A stretch of 64,000 nt of DNA from JALGWN01 sp964598025 (GTDB lineage: Bacteria > Arandabacterota > Arandabacteria > Arandabacterales > Arandabacteraceae). The notes under the pieces were generated by a model, which did not search any database, had not been told where the DNA came from, and was given only the letters and a program-made list of their open reading frames with translations. Numbering within the stretch: position 1 is the stretch's first letter; every line of letters starts with the position of its first letter. This document shows positions 26,320 through 35,276 of the stretch, one piece after another. The stretch is taken from positions 8,811-72,810 of the forward strand of contig CAZRAU010000005.1 of the NCBI GenBank assembly GCA_964598025.1, in the 5' to 3' direction. The position numbers were made by a program, and so were the translations under genes.

Positions 26320-29103
26320 ATGCCAGATGAAACCACTCCCATGACTTCACCCGGATCGCCCCGCGATCCATCGGGCCGCCATGGCAGGTTCCTGCCGGGG
26401 GCCATGTTCGGCAAGCGCTATCGCATCCTGGGGCTGCTCGGGCGCGGCGGCATGGGCGAGGTCTATCGGGCGGACGATCTCGAGCTTGGCCAGACCGTGG
26501 CCTTGAAGTTTCTGCCTGCGAGTCTGACCGGTGATGCGGCGGCCCTCGATCTGCTTCGTAACGAAGTGCGAGTAGCGCGCCACATCTCCCACCCCAATGT
26601 GTGCCGAGTATATGATTTAGGAGAAGTTGAAGGCCAGTACTTCGTGTCGATGGAATATGTGGATGGTGAGGATCTGGCTTCGTTGCTCCGGCGGATAGGG
26701 AGGCTCTCGAAGGAAAAGGGGCTGGACATAGCAGTGCAGCTTGCTGCCGGACTTGCCGCGGCCCACCAGCTCAATGTGCTGCACCGAGACCTCAAACCGG
26801 CAAACATAATGGTGGACGGTCACGGCCGGGTCCGGGTGATGGACTTTGGGCTTGCAGGTTTCACCGATGAGCTTCGGGACTCACAGGAACTGACCGGTAC
26901 GCTATCCTACATGGCGCCCGAGCAGCTCGCAGGCAAAGGGGCAACGGCGCGAAGCGACGTGTATGCCCTGGGGCTCGTAATGTATGAACTGCTTACAGGC
27001 CGTCGCGCGTACGGACCCGGGAGCGTGGACGATCTACGCAAGGCCCGGACGGCCGCGCCGGCTGATCCGCCATCGAGCATCGTGAGCAATCTGGATCCAG
27101 CCGTCGAGCGGGTGGTGATGTGGTGCCTCGATGCCGATCCTGCCAGGAGACCGAGCTCGGCCCACACAGTGGCCAAAGCCCTCCCTGGAGGCGACCCGCT
27201 TGCGGTTGCGCTGGCGGCCGGCGAAACGCCCTCACCTGAAATGGTGGCCGCGGCCGGGGGGCGTGGCGGCATGCGGCCTGTGACAGCGATACTCTGCCTG
27301 GCCGGGATCATCGTTGGTATGCTTGTGATTGCCGGGCTCAATAACAGGATGGCACTCTTCAGGCTCACCAGGCTGGAGAAACCACCCGTGGTGCTTGCCG
27401 ACAGGGCGCGCCAGGTCCTGAGCGGCTTGGGTCTCGAGAAGGAGCCCAAGGCCGTGGCATTCGGGCTGGGGCTGGACACCGGGTTTCTCAGACACATCGA
27501 AAGGACTGACACCACATCCACGCGCTGGGAGCAGCTCCGCGACACCAAGTACCCGACATACTTCTTCTGGTACAAAGAAAGCCCCCGGCCGCTTGTGCCC
27601 TTCGATACGGGTGACGCGGAAGTGACATTCTCCGACCCCCCGATGAACTCCCCCGGCATGGCCTACATCCGGCTCACTACCGACGGGCGGCTGCTCTCAT
27701 TTGAGATGGCCGGGGACCCGGCGGCAGGCGCGGATGCGAACCCCGATTCGGTGGATTGGTCCCGGCTCTTTGAGGAGGCGGGCGTAGAACCGGGCGACCT
27801 CGAGCCTGTCGAAGGTGCAGGCCTGGAGATGAGTCAGGACGGCGGGAAGTGGCAGGGGGCGGTATTCACTCCCGGAGTACCCGTCGACCACATGGCAGCC
27901 TGGATGGGGCGGTCGCCTTGGGGCGACCGGGACTCAATCAGGGTACGGGCGGGCTCGCTCCATGGCACACCCGTCTTCTTCTCAACCGAAGTAACCTATG
28001 AATCTCAGCCGGAGAGCCGTGCCGCCGGGGAAGGGGCTGCCGATACGGCCTCCGCTGTGGCGGGAACGGACGAGGAGGCGGCCGACCACGGTGCCGAATA
28101 TGATGCCGGCGTGGTGGCCGGCATTGTGCTCGGGTTTGCTGTGCTTGCTCTTACTCTTGGGGTCCTTGTCGGCGGGCCATTGCTGGCCTGGCGCCACATC
28201 AGAATGGGCAAAGGCGACAGGCGCGGAGCCATGCGATTCGGGCTCTTCGCACTTGGGCTCATACTTCTCAGCACGCTGCTATTGGCCCACCATGCGGTGA
28301 TCGCCGAGTCCGGCACCATCAACCTCGGCTATGAGATGAATATGATCGTGGTCAAGCTTGGCACTGCGGTGCTCTACGGTGCCTATATTGCGCTCGCCTA
28401 TCTTGCCCTGGAGCCCTATGTGCGTCGGCATTGGCCTGATGCGCTTATCTCGTGGACGCGTCTGGTCGGCGGACGGATAGGGGATCCCCTGGTGGGGCGC
28501 GACGTGCTGTTGGGTGGTGCGGCAGGCGTTCTTGTCACCTTGATATGGCAATTGAGAAACATTGTCCCTGCCTGGTTCGGCGAGCCTCCGCCCAGGCCTA
28601 TCATCGGAGAACTCGCAGCGCTCCGGGGCGGCGCCGGGGCGATCGGGCAATTCGTCGGTCCGGGTTTTCTCATCCCCCCGATGTTGGGTATTCTCGGGCT
28701 TGCGCTTCTTGTGATCGTGCTCCGCAAGCGCTGGGTCGCCCTCACCGTTCTGGCCGCAGTCATAATCGGGATTGGCGCCTTTGCCTCGATGGGAGGCTCC
28801 GGGGGAGCGGACGGGCCGAGCATAATCACCTTTATCTGCCTGGCCGCGATGGTGATTCTCTTGCTTGCTCTTTTCGTGCGGTCGGGCCTGCTTGCCCTGA
28901 TCGCCACCTTCTTCTTCTTTTCCAAGATGAGGAGGTTTCCCCTGGCGCTGGATTCGTCGGCCTGGTATTCGGGCACGTCCACCCTGGCATTGCTCGCCCT
29001 GGCAGCAATCGCTATATATGCCTTCCGGATCGCCATCCGGGGTTACCCCAAGGGGATGGCTCCCGGAGCCGACAGCAGCTGGACAGAGCTACCTCCGGAC
29101 TAG
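26320..29103 (+). CDS. Transmembrane Ser/Thr protein kinase (Hanks/PknB type)
   Basis: 927 residues. The N-terminal kinase domain (about 30-290) has a complete set of motifs: LGRGGMGEVYRA glycine loop, VALKFLP lysine, HRDLKPANIM near 155, DFGLAG near 175, MAPEQ and a conserved DVYALGLVMYELLTG. A membrane helix follows at about 317-340, then an extracytoplasmic region of about 250 residues of unknown fold. The C-terminal third (about 600-915) has around ten predicted membrane helices, an unusual arrangement for PknB-like kinases, which normally end in PASTA or NHL/TPR modules. Its targets are unknown. Own promoter; a DUF5362 gene follows. Confidence 0.92.
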   Translation: MPDETTPMTSPGSPRDPSGRHGRFLPGAMFGKRYRILGLLGRGGMGEVYRADDLELGQTVALKFLPASLTGDAAALDLLRNEVRVARHISHPNVCRVYDLGEVEGQYFVSMEYVDGEDLASLLRRIGRLSKEKGLDIAVQLAAGLAAAHQLNVLHRDLKPANIMVDGHGRVRVMDFGLAGFTDELRDSQELTGTLSYMAPEQLAGKGATARSDVYALGLVMYELLTGRRAYGPGSVDDLRKARTAAPADPPSSIVSNLDPAVERVVMWCLDADPARRPSSAHTVAKALPGGDPLAVALAAGETPSPEMVAAAGGRGGMRPVTAILCLAGIIVGMLVIAGLNNRMALFRLTRLEKPPVVLADRARQVLSGLGLEKEPKAVAFGLGLDTGFLRHIERTDTTSTRWEQLRDTKYPTYFFWYKESPRPLVPFDTGDAEVTFSDPPMNSPGMAYIRLTTDGRLLSFEMAGDPAAGADANPDSVDWSRLFEEAGVEPGDLEPVEGAGLEMSQDGGKWQGAVFTPGVPVDHMAAWMGRSPWGDRDSIRVRAGSLHGTPVFFSTEVTYESQPESRAAGEGAADTASAVAGTDEEAADHGAEYDAGVVAGIVLGFAVLALTLGVLVGGPLLAWRHIRMGKGDRRGAMRFGLFALGLILLSTLLLAHHAVIAESGTINLGYEMNMIVVKLGTAVLYGAYIALAYLALEPYVRRHWPDALISWTRLVGGRIGDPLVGRDVLLGGAAGVLVTLIWQLRNIVPAWFGEPPPRPIIGELAALRGGAGAIGQFVGPGFLIPPMLGILGLALLVIVLRKRWVALTVLAAVIIGIGAFASMGGSGGADGPSIITFICLAAMVILLLALFVRSGLLALIATFFFFSKMRRFPLALDSSAWYSGTSTLALLALAAIAIYAFRIAIRGYPKGMAPGADSSWTELPPD

Positions 29104-29123
29104 AGAGCTCGCCGGAATTTCGG

Positions 29124-29151
29124 TTGACGCTTCAAACCTATGGAATAGAAT
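29124..29151 (+). promoter_or_regulatory. Promoter of the DUF5362 gene
   Basis: TTGACG (29124-29129), 16-base spacer, TAGAAT (29146-29151), about 100 bases before ATG 29254. Confidence 0.5.
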
Positions 29152-29253
29152 GGCACCGGAAGCCTAGAGGAGCCGCAACCGGCGCGGTGAATCCCGGGTG
29201 GAGAAGTCCGGCCTAGCAGGCGCTTGAGACAGAAGCCGGGAAAGGAGAAGAAC

Positions 29254-29652
29254 ATGGACGCGATGAACCAGGCCGCTCAACCGGCCCCGACAGGAACGCC
29301 CTCCGAGCAGCTGGTCAAACACCTCTGCAACAATGTTGCCCGAAGTGCCACCTGGATGAAGCTTCTGGGTGTGTTGCTCATCATCGAGGGGGTATTCATG
29401 CTCATCTCGATTGTGGGGATCATCATCTGCTGGCTCCCTATCTGGGTGGGCGTGATACTCTATAAGGCGGCCGGTGACGCCGAGGCGGCCAACAGAGGCG
29501 TACCTCAGCAGTTGGGTGCTTACATCCAGAAGATAAACAGGTTTTTCCTGATCGCGGGCATACTGGCGCTGATCTGGCTCATCATAGCGCTGATTGTCCT
29601 CTTCGTAGCAGGTTTGGGCTCGATCTGGGGTTTGCTGGGATCCATGTCGTGA
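29254..29652 (+). CDS. DUF5362-like small membrane protein
   Basis: 132 residues from ATG 29254, with AAAGGAGAAG just upstream (a longer in-frame TTG start at 29224 is less likely). Soluble N-terminus, then two membrane hairpins: a first pair at about 38-75 (LLGVLLIIEGVFMLISIVG) and a second at about 100-128 (FLIAGILALIWLIIALIVLF). They are joined by an AAGDAEAANRGV linker typical of DUF5362 proteins. Function unknown. Confidence 0.78.
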   Translation: MDAMNQAAQPAPTGTPSEQLVKHLCNNVARSATWMKLLGVLLIIEGVFMLISIVGIIICWLPIWVGVILYKAAGDAEAANRGVPQQLGAYIQKINRFFLIAGILALIWLIIALIVLFVAGLGSIWGLLGSMS

Positions 29653-29661
29653 TCCGGCATT

Positions 29662-30720
29662 CTACGTTCCTGGAATGGCAATCGGCTGAAGCGTGATATT
29701 CGTGTCGGAATACCGCTCGCCGATGATGCGGAAGCATGCGACGTAGAAGTGATACTTGTTTACGGAGAACCGGATGACATTGTCCCTCATCCTCCCGGGT
29801 CGTGTTATCCGCTTCCCGCCCGTGGCCACTCCAACGATGAGCGAGGCCCTCGGGTGGTACCCTTTTTCTCTGAGCGGATCCACCCATGTCGGTATCACCG
29901 CTTCGTCCGCTCTGCTGAACCTCCAGCCCTGGGCCTCCTTGAGTTCGTTTACCGTTCTGTAGACATGGGTGTGGAAGTCTCCGACGATATCGAGCTGCGG
30001 GAAAAGGACCTTGGCCACTTCCATCTGGGCATCGAGGCTCCTGAGATCGTAGGTGACCTTGTTGGAATAACCCTCGGCCCTCAGCTGGATGTGAACACTT
30101 TCCACTTCGATGTGGCGGATCGTATGTTTGCCGTGGGCCAAGCGCTTTTCCTCGGTTGACTTGGTTGAACCGAAACAGATGCCATAGGTCTCGGTGAATG
30201 CCACCCCTCTGCGGGGCACAGCGTAGGCTTCGAGGGCGACCAACACGATATCTTCGATGGCCTTCTCGTCGAGCCACACTACGATCTCCTCATGCTTCTC
30301 CTCGACATCGAAGGTCCAGTCCGCGCCCGTTGTCCCCATGAGCGCCCTGTATTCATCCTGGGTGTATCTCAACTCCGCCCAGAGTTGCTGCAGATACTTG
30401 AGCTCGAGCGGGTTCACCCGCCAGCGGGATGCTGCGGCAGCAAGGCTTGTCCTGTATATCCTCATCTCATACCATGCCTTTGCCAGGCGGTAGTCATCCT
30501 TGGCCGACTGTTGCTCGGCCCGCTTCAGCACGGCGATGAGGCTACGTTCGGGGATCCCCTCAGGCGGCTGTCTTCCCGTCATCAGGGTCTCCATGACGGC
30601 CCGCAAGAGGACGCGCCTGCGGCGTTTGTAGTTGCGCTTGCCGTAGGAAGCAGTCATATGCGCCTCAATCCCGTCCCTGGACTTGTTTATGATCTCACAG
30701 TACCGCGGCAATCTCGGCAT
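29662..30720 (-). CDS. JAMM/MPN-domain metalloprotease-like protein
   Basis: 352 residues from ATG 30720, with GGAGGGGG 8 bases upstream. The N-terminal half (about 20-130) is basic and helical, with no family I recognise. The C-terminal half shows a JAMM zinc site: ETYGICFG (glutamate of ExxGxxxG), then GDFHTH (His-x-His) and FSRAD (SxxD). The gap between HTH and SxxD is about 15 residues instead of the usual 7. JAMM enzymes remove ubiquitin-like modifiers or process sulfur-carrier proteins and siderophore intermediates. No E1, E2 or ubiquitin-like gene is adjacent, so it is an orphan. It is divergently transcribed from rsmA. Confidence 0.75.
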   Translation of the reverse strand: MPRLPRYCEIINKSRDGIEAHMTASYGKRNYKRRRRVLLRAVMETLMTGRQPPEGIPERSLIAVLKRAEQQSAKDDYRLAKAWYEMRIYRTSLAAAASRWRVNPLELKYLQQLWAELRYTQDEYRALMGTTGADWTFDVEEKHEEIVVWLDEKAIEDIVLVALEAYAVPRRGVAFTETYGICFGSTKSTEEKRLAHGKHTIRHIEVESVHIQLRAEGYSNKVTYDLRSLDAQMEVAKVLFPQLDIVGDFHTHVYRTVNELKEAQGWRFSRADEAVIPTWVDPLREKGYHPRASLIVGVATGGKRITRPGRMRDNVIRFSVNKYHFYVACFRIIGERYSDTNITLQPIAIPGT

Positions 30721-30742
30721 GGGTGTAGCCCCCTCCGCCGAG

Positions 30743-30771
30743 ATACTAAGACCTGACGTCGCATCCGTCAA
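30743..30771 (-). promoter_or_regulatory. Promoter of the JAMM gene
   Basis: Minus-strand TTGACG (30771-30766), 17-base spacer, TAGTAT (30748-30743). The predicted transcript starts near 30736, just ahead of the ribosome site, giving a very short leader. Confidence 0.6.
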
Positions 30772-30808
30772 GCCGCCAGCTCCCGGGGGTCCACTAAGTT
30801 CATCGGAT

Positions 30809-30827
30809 TGCAGGCGAGCCGCCTGCA
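30809..30827. promoter_or_regulatory. Perfect inverted repeat between divergent jamm/rsmA promoters
   Basis: TGCAGGCG-AGC-CGCCTGCA, 8-bp arms with a 3-base spacer, between the two divergent promoters. Candidate operator; no regulator gene is adjacent. Confidence 0.4.
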
Positions 30828-30921
30828 GTCCTTTTGGGACCGGCCGGACAAACCAGCCCCCCAAGCCTCCCGGAGGAGGCGCCATGTGGCCTCCTCAGCC
30901 CAGATTAGGCCGCGATGAGGC

Positions 30922-30950
30922 TTGACATGCCAAAATAGGTATGCTATACT
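30922..30950 (+). promoter_or_regulatory. Promoter of the rsmA operon
   Basis: TTGACA (30922-30927), 17-base spacer, TATACT (30945-30950). It is among the best sigma-70-type matches in the window. Confidence 0.7.
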
Positions 30951-31044
30951 TCAAAGTGTCAAAGAAAGGCAGGTGATGCCGGAGAGAGCTTGTTAGAGGT
31001 CAGACTGTAGCAAGTCTGTTGGGTTGGACATCCAAGGTGGTGAC

Positions 31045-31981
31045 ATGGACCTCTGGCAAGCAGCCACATCCGGAGAATTCTTCCTGCCCGCGTGGGAGAG
31101 TGTTGTTGCGGCTCTTCCGCTTTTTCTTATCGGCGTTACGCTTTCTCAGATGGCCCTCCTCAAGCATCATGGTGTATTCCTCAAGAAGGGCCTTGGTCAG
31201 CACATCCTTATCGACGATAACATAGCGGACAAGATCGTCGATGCTCTCGATCTCGATCGGGATGATGGGGTGTTCGAGATCGGGCCGGGCCTGGGAGCGC
31301 TCACCCAGCGGCTTGCGGCCCGGGCCAAGCAGGTGGTGGCCGTGGAGATAGACAGGCGGTTTGCCGACATACTCGGTGGCTTGACCGGGGATGCTGGAAA
31401 CGTGGACGTGCTGAACGCAAATATTCTCAGGGTTGACGCCGCCCAGGTCGTGTCCAGCTACCCGGTGCGGCGCTGGAAACTTGTGGGCNNNNNNNNNNTA
31501 CTACATAACCAGTGCCATAATCATGGGAATAGTCGATGCCAGAGCAACTTTCCCGGAGGCCGTGATTACCGTCCAGGAGGAGTTTGCCAGGCGTATGGTT
31601 GCCGCCCCGGGTTCCAAGGATTACTCATCGCTGTCCATTTGCATACAATACAGGTTCAAAGCCGAAATACTATATATCATAAAACCGACGAGTTTTTTCC
31701 CACGTCCCGATGTGCGGTCAGCCGTCGTCCGATTGAGGGTGCACGGGCACCCTACCCTTGACGTGAGAGACGAGGGGCTTTTCTTTCAGACTATAAGAGC
31801 GGCATTCGGGCAGAGGCGAAAGACCCTGAAACGTAGCCTCAGGCAGATACCGGGGCTGACGCCAAAGCACATGGGCGAGCTCGGTCGCATATCGGGCGTG
31901 GGACTTGATAATAGGCCGGAAGATCTGTCACTCGAGGAATTCGCGTTTCTTTCCAATGCCATCAAGAGCGTTGTAGGGTGA
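31045..31981 (+). CDS. rsmA: 16S rRNA (adenine1518-N6/adenine1519-N6)-dimethyltransferase, split by a gap
   Basis: KsgA/RsmA dimethylates two adenines in the 3' hairpin of 16S rRNA late in 30S assembly. Signatures: KKGLGQHILIDD, FEIGPGLGALTQ (SAM motif I), VVAVEID, then after the gap YYITSAIIM, FFPRPDVRSAVV and AAFGQRRKTLKRSL. The reading frame shifts across the 10-N gap at 31489-31498. The missing motif N-L/I-P needs 9 bases, so the frameshift is an assembly artefact and the gene is probably intact. The start is uncertain: ATG 31045 has an SD-like AAGGTGGT but adds a hydrophobic 35-residue extension, whereas ATG 31150 gives the usual N-terminus without a clear ribosome site. Confidence 0.88.
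31489..31498. other. Assembly gap (10 N) inside rsmA
   Basis: The gap replaces the conserved NLP of the NLPYY catalytic motif: the left side ends ...LVG and the right side begins YYITS. Nine bases would restore the frame, so the N count is one too many. Confidence 0.85.
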
Positions 31982-34026
31982 GGTGGTGGCTGGTGGGTTC
32001 TCCAATCCTTGTGGTCTTCATGCTTCTTTTCGCGGCGACTGTTGCCGCCCAGCCTGCGGATAGCCTCGATACGGCGCCGGGGGACAGCCTTGGGACGCAG
32101 GGTGCGGATAGTCTGTCCACAGCCTCGCCGGAGGGCCCGGATCACGACGACCGTGAGGAGGGATATGGGGATGAGGAGGAGGGAGAGGGCCAGCACAGGC
32201 GGGGGGGCCGGCGGACCTCCCGAGACAGTCTGTTTTCAGATACCTGGGCCGGCTGGCTCTTCAATACCCGCCCCGACGTCCAGCTCACGATAGACAAGCG
32301 AAAAGATGTCACCAACTGGGATGCCAACATAAACGTGAACAGGCGGGTATCCTCCAAACTGAACTTCAACCTGGGAGCGACGCTGCATACGCAGGAAAAC
32401 GCCACGCTCAACAGATCGGATTCAAATGATGGCACAAGCGCAAGCCTCAAGTATAAGGTCAGCGAGGATATCGGGTTCTCCCTGAGATACAACTCGACGG
32501 TGACCGGGTATCGTTACAATCTGAAGAGCCCGGAGCCGGCCGAGAGGAGAAGGAAGCAGAATGTCTCGGTATCCGCCGATTTCGATAAGCAGCTTACGTC
32601 CGCCCTTAGTTTCAAGTTCGGAACCAGTGCGGGCACCACGCAGAATTCCTATTCGACCGTCAGCAACGAGGGTTCGCAGCAGGATATCGCGACCTCGCTG
32701 AGTTACTCGCCGGTGGAGGATCTTAAGGCCTCAGTCAGCTATAACGCCAGGCGGCTCCTGCTTGATTCCCAGGTGGACTCCAGCGGCACGTCGGTCTTCA
32801 ACTCAAAGGACAGGACATTCACGCAGGATCTCGGCCTCTCGGTGAAGTACGATATGCTGCCCGGCATAAAGATAAGCATCGACGCCTCCCAGACCGACAA
32901 TGAGAAGCAGAACCCGGACCCCAACCGGAAGGAGCAGGAGACCGAGAACAGGACATCGAGAAGGGCCGGTGTGAATACTTCTTTCGATCTCATGAAGCGG
33001 GTGACCTGGAGCCTTTCGGTGAGCTTCAGCGAATCCCAGGCGAAGTTCCTCTTACAGAGCGACCGCGACAATGCCATCAGCAGCTCCGACCTGAAGGGCA
33101 GCGCCAAGGTGCTCCCCTGGAGGGGGGCGACGGTCAATTTTGGGGGGGCCAGAGAAGTCACGAGAAGCGAGTATAAGACGGTCGACACGGGCCGGGACCT
33201 GCATAAGTCGTTGAGTCTTAAGATCAGCCAGGACCTTGGGCAGAAGACGAACATGGATCTCACTGCGCTGGTGGATCTTGTTTCGGTGTTCTACGACAAC
33301 AAGGAAGAGAACCCCAAGGACCGGGACCGCTTGAACGGCCGGATAAGCTCGAGCCTCAGTCATCAGCCCTGGGAAAATGTGACGACCAGACTCGCCGGCG
33401 AGTATTCCGAGGACAAGACGATCTATATCAGGAAGGAACGCTCCATCAATAACCGGACGAACCGCAAGTACAGGCTCTCAGGGGACTATGATATCAAGAC
33501 ATTCCATGATATCAAGGTCAGCCAGAAGTATGACATCTCAGCGGTCTATTCCTCCTATGAGTATGACGAGTCCGGCAATACGCTTGTCAGAAACTCAAAC
33601 GTGATCACGCAGTTCAGCGTGCCACTCGCCCCGAAAGTCAACATGAACATCAGTCATAACTACCAGTTCCAGGACCAGGGCAACTACTCGGAAAAAGGGG
33701 GAAAGAGGCTCTATGCAAGATCTTCCGAGAAAGAAACCCATACCATGAGTCTGACCTGCAAGTATACGCCCGTCAGGGCGATAACTGTCGTAGCCAAGCA
33801 GACCTACCGCATTCAACGGAGCTGGGAATACAACAAGGGAGAAAAATCTCTCGCCTACGAGATCGCGACTACCGACATTAGTGGAAGGATAAACTTCAGC
33901 TATGCGGTCGGCGAGCGGACCAAAATCTCGCTCAAGTTCGATCAGAATCTCAGAGAAGGCTCGAATGTCAGCAAGGCATTTAAGAACTACAGGAATGTCG
34001 AACTCGAGGCGTCCCATGCCTTCTAG
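31978..34026 (+). CDS. Outer-membrane beta-barrel protein of unknown family
   Basis: 682 residues with GTG start overlapping the rsmA stop. Signal peptide (VVFMLLFAATVAAQ), then an acidic low-complexity linker (about 25-80, rich in D, E, G and S). About 590 residues of alternating beta strands follow, with aromatic girdles and turns rich in N, D, S and K (for example SLSYSPVEDLKASVSYNARR). The last residue is Phe, as in BAM-assembled barrels. Composition suggests around 26 or more strands. I cannot name a family; the layout is closest to large orphan barrels of FCB bacteria. A lipoprotein gene overlaps its 3' end, which is a common arrangement for barrel-lipoprotein pairs. Confidence 0.8.
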   Translation: MRWWLVGSPILVVFMLLFAATVAAQPADSLDTAPGDSLGTQGADSLSTASPEGPDHDDREEGYGDEEEGEGQHRRGGRRTSRDSLFSDTWAGWLFNTRPDVQLTIDKRKDVTNWDANINVNRRVSSKLNFNLGATLHTQENATLNRSDSNDGTSASLKYKVSEDIGFSLRYNSTVTGYRYNLKSPEPAERRRKQNVSVSADFDKQLTSALSFKFGTSAGTTQNSYSTVSNEGSQQDIATSLSYSPVEDLKASVSYNARRLLLDSQVDSSGTSVFNSKDRTFTQDLGLSVKYDMLPGIKISIDASQTDNEKQNPDPNRKEQETENRTSRRAGVNTSFDLMKRVTWSLSVSFSESQAKFLLQSDRDNAISSSDLKGSAKVLPWRGATVNFGGAREVTRSEYKTVDTGRDLHKSLSLKISQDLGQKTNMDLTALVDLVSVFYDNKEENPKDRDRLNGRISSSLSHQPWENVTTRLAGEYSEDKTIYIRKERSINNRTNRKYRLSGDYDIKTFHDIKVSQKYDISAVYSSYEYDESGNTLVRNSNVITQFSVPLAPKVNMNISHNYQFQDQGNYSEKGGKRLYARSSEKETHTMSLTCKYTPVRAITVVAKQTYRIQRSWEYNKGEKSLAYEIATTDISGRINFSYAVGERTKISLKFDQNLREGSNVSKAFKNYRNVELEASHAF

Positions 34027-34639
34027 CCCGAGCAAGCCGGGACTGCTGATGTGGCTGCTCGTGCCGGGCTTGGTGCTCGTGGCCTCGTGCGGCGTGTTCG
34101 AACCCAGAGACAGCGAGCATCCCGAAGCGGGCAGCGGGGGATCGGTTTACATACAGCCCCAGGAACCCGCGACGGTGATATCCAATCTGGTTGCCGTGAT
34201 GGTGGATGCCCCGCATACCAATTATCCCGAGCTCTTTTCGGAGGACTTCACCTTCGTACCCGATCCGGACGATGTGCTTACGCTCGAGAGCATTTACGGC
34301 CAGGGGGTCTTCGACGATTGGGACGTGGAAGTGGAAGTGGAAGTGGGTGAATTGCTGTTCAGCAGGTACTTCCTTGCCCTGCTTGAGCTTGACGAGGGTA
34401 CGGTCATAGAGGACACCGACAGCACATATAGCGTCCTCCATGAGTATGTGTTCGACATTCTTGGAGATCATGGTTGGTCGAAGTTCCGGGGAGCCGCCAA
34501 TTTCAGAATCAGACAGGACCCTTCGGACAATCTCTGGTACATCTACCAATGGGAAGACTTCAGAACGGAAGCCTCCGATTCCATCGGGATAGACGGCACC
34601 TGGGGCTTGCGTAAAGGCGAAATCCGTGCAACGACATGA
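34016..34639 (+). CDS. Lipoprotein of unknown function (barrel-linked)
   Basis: 207 residues from ATG 34016, which overlaps the barrel gene by 11 bases. Signal peptide with lipobox LVASC. The mature part has a VISNLVAVMVDAPHTNYPELFSEDFTF segment and ends in a strand pair around NLWYIYQWEDFR. That pattern looks like an NTF2-like/SnoaL fold (helices, then a curved sheet). The next gene encodes a second lipoprotein with a related arrangement (LLNWLAVSYAEKDLESYEEALHDEFLFVF), so the two may be diverged paralogs. Function unknown. Confidence 0.78.
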   Translation: MPSSPSKPGLLMWLLVPGLVLVASCGVFEPRDSEHPEAGSGGSVYIQPQEPATVISNLVAVMVDAPHTNYPELFSEDFTFVPDPDDVLTLESIYGQGVFDDWDVEVEVEVGELLFSRYFLALLELDEGTVIEDTDSTYSVLHEYVFDILGDHGWSKFRGAANFRIRQDPSDNLWYIYQWEDFRTEASDSIGIDGTWGLRKGEIRATT

Positions 34640-34652
34640 GGAGGTAGGAGAG

Positions 34653-35237
34653 ATGAAATGGTGGATTTGGGTGGTTCTCGGGCTATGGATCATGGTGTTG
34701 GTGGGGTTAGGCTGTTCGCCTACCGCCGATACCAATGGCAACGGTCACGGCTCGATAGACCGGAAGACGCCCGATGGGCTTCTGAATTGGTTGGCCGTTT
34801 CCTATGCGGAGAAGGACCTGGAGTCCTATGAAGAGGCGCTTCACGACGAGTTCCTGTTCGTGTTCACGAAGGACATCGCGGACACTCTGGGCCTGCCCGA
34901 GGATAAGCCATGGTGGGGTAAGACCAAGGATGTCGCTTCCACCGGCAAGATGTTCGGCAGCTCTGAAGTGACGCGGATCAGCATGGACTATGTGCCGTAC
35001 GGAGACCAATGGGCTCCGTATGAGGAAGTGAGAGAGGACACGATAGTATATTACGGAACATCCCGCAGGGTAATCCCGGATATCCTTGTGACTATTGACA
35101 ATCCAGGTCAGGAAGAGCTCAACCTGGTTGTTCACGATAGTTTTCTTGATGTTGTTGTGGTAAGGGATCCCACGAGGCCCAATGAAGTGCTTTACGTGTT
35201 CTTGAAGATAGAAGAAATCTCTCAGAATCCGAGCTAG
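34653..35237 (+). CDS. Lipoprotein of unknown function, NTF2-like
   Basis: 194 residues from ATG 34653, with GAGGAGGTAGGAGAG directly upstream (very strong ribosome site). Lipobox LVGLGC. The mature N-terminal helix pair ends in YEEALHDEFLFVF, resembling the start of SnoaL/NTF2-like domains and similar to the preceding lipoprotein. The later strands include ILVTIDNPGQEELNLVV and EVLYVFLKIEEI. No catalytic signature seen. Confidence 0.76.
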   Translation: MKWWIWVVLGLWIMVLVGLGCSPTADTNGNGHGSIDRKTPDGLLNWLAVSYAEKDLESYEEALHDEFLFVFTKDIADTLGLPEDKPWWGKTKDVASTGKMFGSSEVTRISMDYVPYGDQWAPYEEVREDTIVYYGTSRRVIPDILVTIDNPGQEELNLVVHDSFLDVVVVRDPTRPNEVLYVFLKIEEISQNPS

Positions 35238-35276
35238 AAAGAGGATGCGATAGGCACCGCGGCCCGGCGCACCGCT

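Noticed and set aside
29582..30277. 231-codon minus-strand ORF
   Set aside because: It overlaps the JAMM gene in another frame and has no start signal; the JAMM frame carries the recognisable motifs.
31000..31203. Basic minus-strand ORF opposite the rsmA start
   Set aside because: It overlaps the rsmA 5' end in the opposite sense, and its Lys/Arg-rich composition is typical of a shadow frame.
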